Shown one piece after another: positions 4,824 through 5,510 of a stretch of 5,510 nt of DNA (the stretch's first letter is position 1; the number at the start of each line of letters is the position of its first letter). This DNA comes from Nostoc cf. edaphicum LEGE 07299 (GTDB taxonomy: Bacteria; Cyanobacteriota; Cyanobacteriia; Cyanobacteriales; Nostocaceae). A program made the translations under genes and the position numbers. The DNA is taken from contig NZ_JADEXF010000301.1 in the NCBI RefSeq assembly GCF_015207245.1, positions 1 to 5,510 of the forward strand. Reading direction: 5' to 3'. The notes beneath the pieces were generated by a model, which did not search any database, was not told the origin of the DNA, and saw nothing but the letters and a program-made list of their open reading frames with translations.

Positions 4824-5399
4824 TCATGATTGTGACTTGACGGGGGCTTGCAGCAATTCAATATCTTTAATTTGAAGAATACCACTACTCTCAAATTGCA
4901 CAATGATTTGGATTTTGGCAGCATCTGCTTCTTTTTTAAAATAGGCACGCACTTTGTAAGGCTGAAAATTTTCCTCTGGTGAAACTCCTCTACCCCATGA
5001 AGTTGTTCTCAGTCCGCCCGATTCTCGTGGTCTACCTACACCTAAACTCACTGCAATTGATTTTTCTGTGTTTAGCGCTTTCGCATTAAAGTGACAAGCA
5101 AGAACACACTCTTGAACATCGGGTTCTGCAATTTCAAACAAGATGACTTTTCGCAAAGGATCTGTACTATTAGTTAGAAAGCGCTGACTATTATCGTCAT
5201 AAGCTTCAATTTGCCAACTTTCTCCGACAATTCCAATGCCTCCCTTTGTGACTATGGAATCGGCAAGTGTGAATCGACGAATCAGCACAAATGGCTCTGC
5301 GGGTTCGGGAATAGCGAGGGGTTTTTCTAGCTCGTTAAGGGTTTCCTTAGCTTTAGAGAGAATAAAATTTGTCAGATTGTTGAATAGCTCGTCAAACAT
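4824..5399 (-). CDS. Hypothetical protein, beta-rich C-terminal domain
   Basis: I do not recognise this 191-aa protein. It has no signal peptide or membrane segment, so it is probably cytosolic. The first 30 residues (FDELFNNLTNFILSKAKETL) suggest an amphipathic helix, then a Pro-rich link (IPEPAEP). The rest alternates short strands. The last third, with a Gly/Arg/Ser-rich loop, a Trp, then FQPYKVRAYF, KIQIIVQFESSG and LQIKDIELLQAP, resembles the closing strands of a jelly-roll beta-sandwich of the carbohydrate-binding type; this is a pattern impression only. I chose the ATG at 5399 (MFDELFNN). The frame extends to an ATG at 5423, but those eight residues (MPTAVNYA) are encoded by a dispersed repeat. 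No Shine-Dalgarno precedes either ATG. A good promoter lies just upstream (5432-5460). The gene converges on the kinase. Confidence 0.75.
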   Translation of the reverse strand: MFDELFNNLTNFILSKAKETLNELEKPLAIPEPAEPFVLIRRFTLADSIVTKGGIGIVGESWQIEAYDDNSQRFLTNSTDPLRKVILFEIAEPDVQECVLACHFNAKALNTEKSIAVSLGVGRPRESGGLRTTSWGRGVSPEENFQPYKVRAYFKKEADAAKIQIIVQFESSGILQIKDIELLQAPVKSQS

Positions 5400-5400
5400 A

Positions 5401-5426
5401 GCGTAGTTTACTGCCGTAGGCATCGC
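5401..5426 (-). repeat. Dispersed GCGATG...ACGC repeat, copy 4, abutting a start codon
   Basis: On the - strand this 26-bp copy reads GCGATGCCTACGGC, then AGTAAACTACGC, one base different from copy 3. It ends one base before the ATG at 5399 and begins about 5 bases after the proposed -10 box, so it makes up nearly the whole leader of the 191-aa gene. Its internal ATG at 5423 creates an in-frame upstream start. Confidence 0.8.
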
Positions 5427-5431
5427 CCTAA

Positions 5432-5460
5432 ATTATATTATTTTTAGTATTCCCTTTGAA
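5432..5460 (-). promoter_or_regulatory. Sigma-70 type promoter of the 191-aa gene
   Basis: On the - strand TTCAAA (5455-5460, 4/6) and a perfect TATAAT (5432-5437) are spaced by 17 bases, the best promoter in the window. The expected transcript start (about 5424-5426) falls at the edge of the dispersed repeat, leaving a leader of about 26 bases for the ATG at 5399. Confidence 0.55.
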
Positions 5461-5510
5461 ATAGTAGCCTTTTGTCATATTTGGGCGTTCTTGTTCATCC
5501 GCTCATATCA
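5461..5510. other. Right edge of window, no gene seen
   Basis: The last 50 bases show no open frame of note, repeat or RNA gene. They are presumably the far upstream region of the 191-aa gene or the end of the next gene. Confidence 0.4.

Noticed and set aside
1..5510. tRNA or rRNA gene, complete transposase, prophage or toxin-antitoxin pair
   Set aside because: I looked on both strands and found no tRNA arm pattern such as GGTTCGA with a matching acceptor, no transposase motif and no paired small genes.

Overview
The window looks like chromosomal DNA of a filamentous, probably heterocyst-forming cyanobacterium (Nostoc/Calothrix/Tolypothrix type; genus not resolvable by eye). The evidence is two complete HIP1 octamers (GCGATCGC at 2137-2144 and 4590-4597) plus several 7/8 matches, moderate AT content, an SLH-domain outer-membrane-type protein, a phosphoribulokinase paralogue, a Synechocystis-type cation-dependent O-methyltransferase, and a dense load of the short repeats typical of this group.

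Layout. At 1-204 there is an AT-rich leader with three small dyads. At 205-1881 (+) lies an exported protein with three SLH repeats, a fasciclin (FAS1) domain and a C-terminal beta-barrel-like region. It converges, across a shared bidirectional terminator (1906-1933), on a class I SAM O-methyltransferase (1940-2605, -). Upstream of the methyltransferase are four degenerate heptamers (2606-2633) and then the most striking structure in the window: twelve 21-bp units in tandem (2645-2896), each an imperfect palindrome. Next come a YccU-type CoA-binding protein (2998-3456, +), a gene-free stretch (3457-3784) holding a weak terminator, a dispersed repeat and a 118-bp MITE-like element (3550-3667), a phosphoribulokinase-like P-loop kinase (3785-4723, +), two hairpins between convergent genes, and an unrecognised 191-aa protein (4824-5399, -).

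The genes do not form an operon or an obvious pathway. Each seems to have its own promoter and terminator, so this is a patchwork of housekeeping and accessory genes. The common theme is repeat invasion. A dispersed repeat beginning GCGATG and ending ACGC occurs four times: in the leader of the CoA-binding gene, inside its coding region (an apparent in-frame insertion in the nucleotide-binding loop), in the next intergenic gap, and directly abutting the start codon of the last gene, where it creates a spurious upstream start. Two copies sit in the same orientation just downstream of a -10-like hexamer.

The best candidates for something undescribed are the helically phased palindrome array (possible protein-binding array or structured leader RNA) and the repeat-driven remodelling of leaders and of a protein. 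No defence, CRISPR, phage or complete transposase module is visible.
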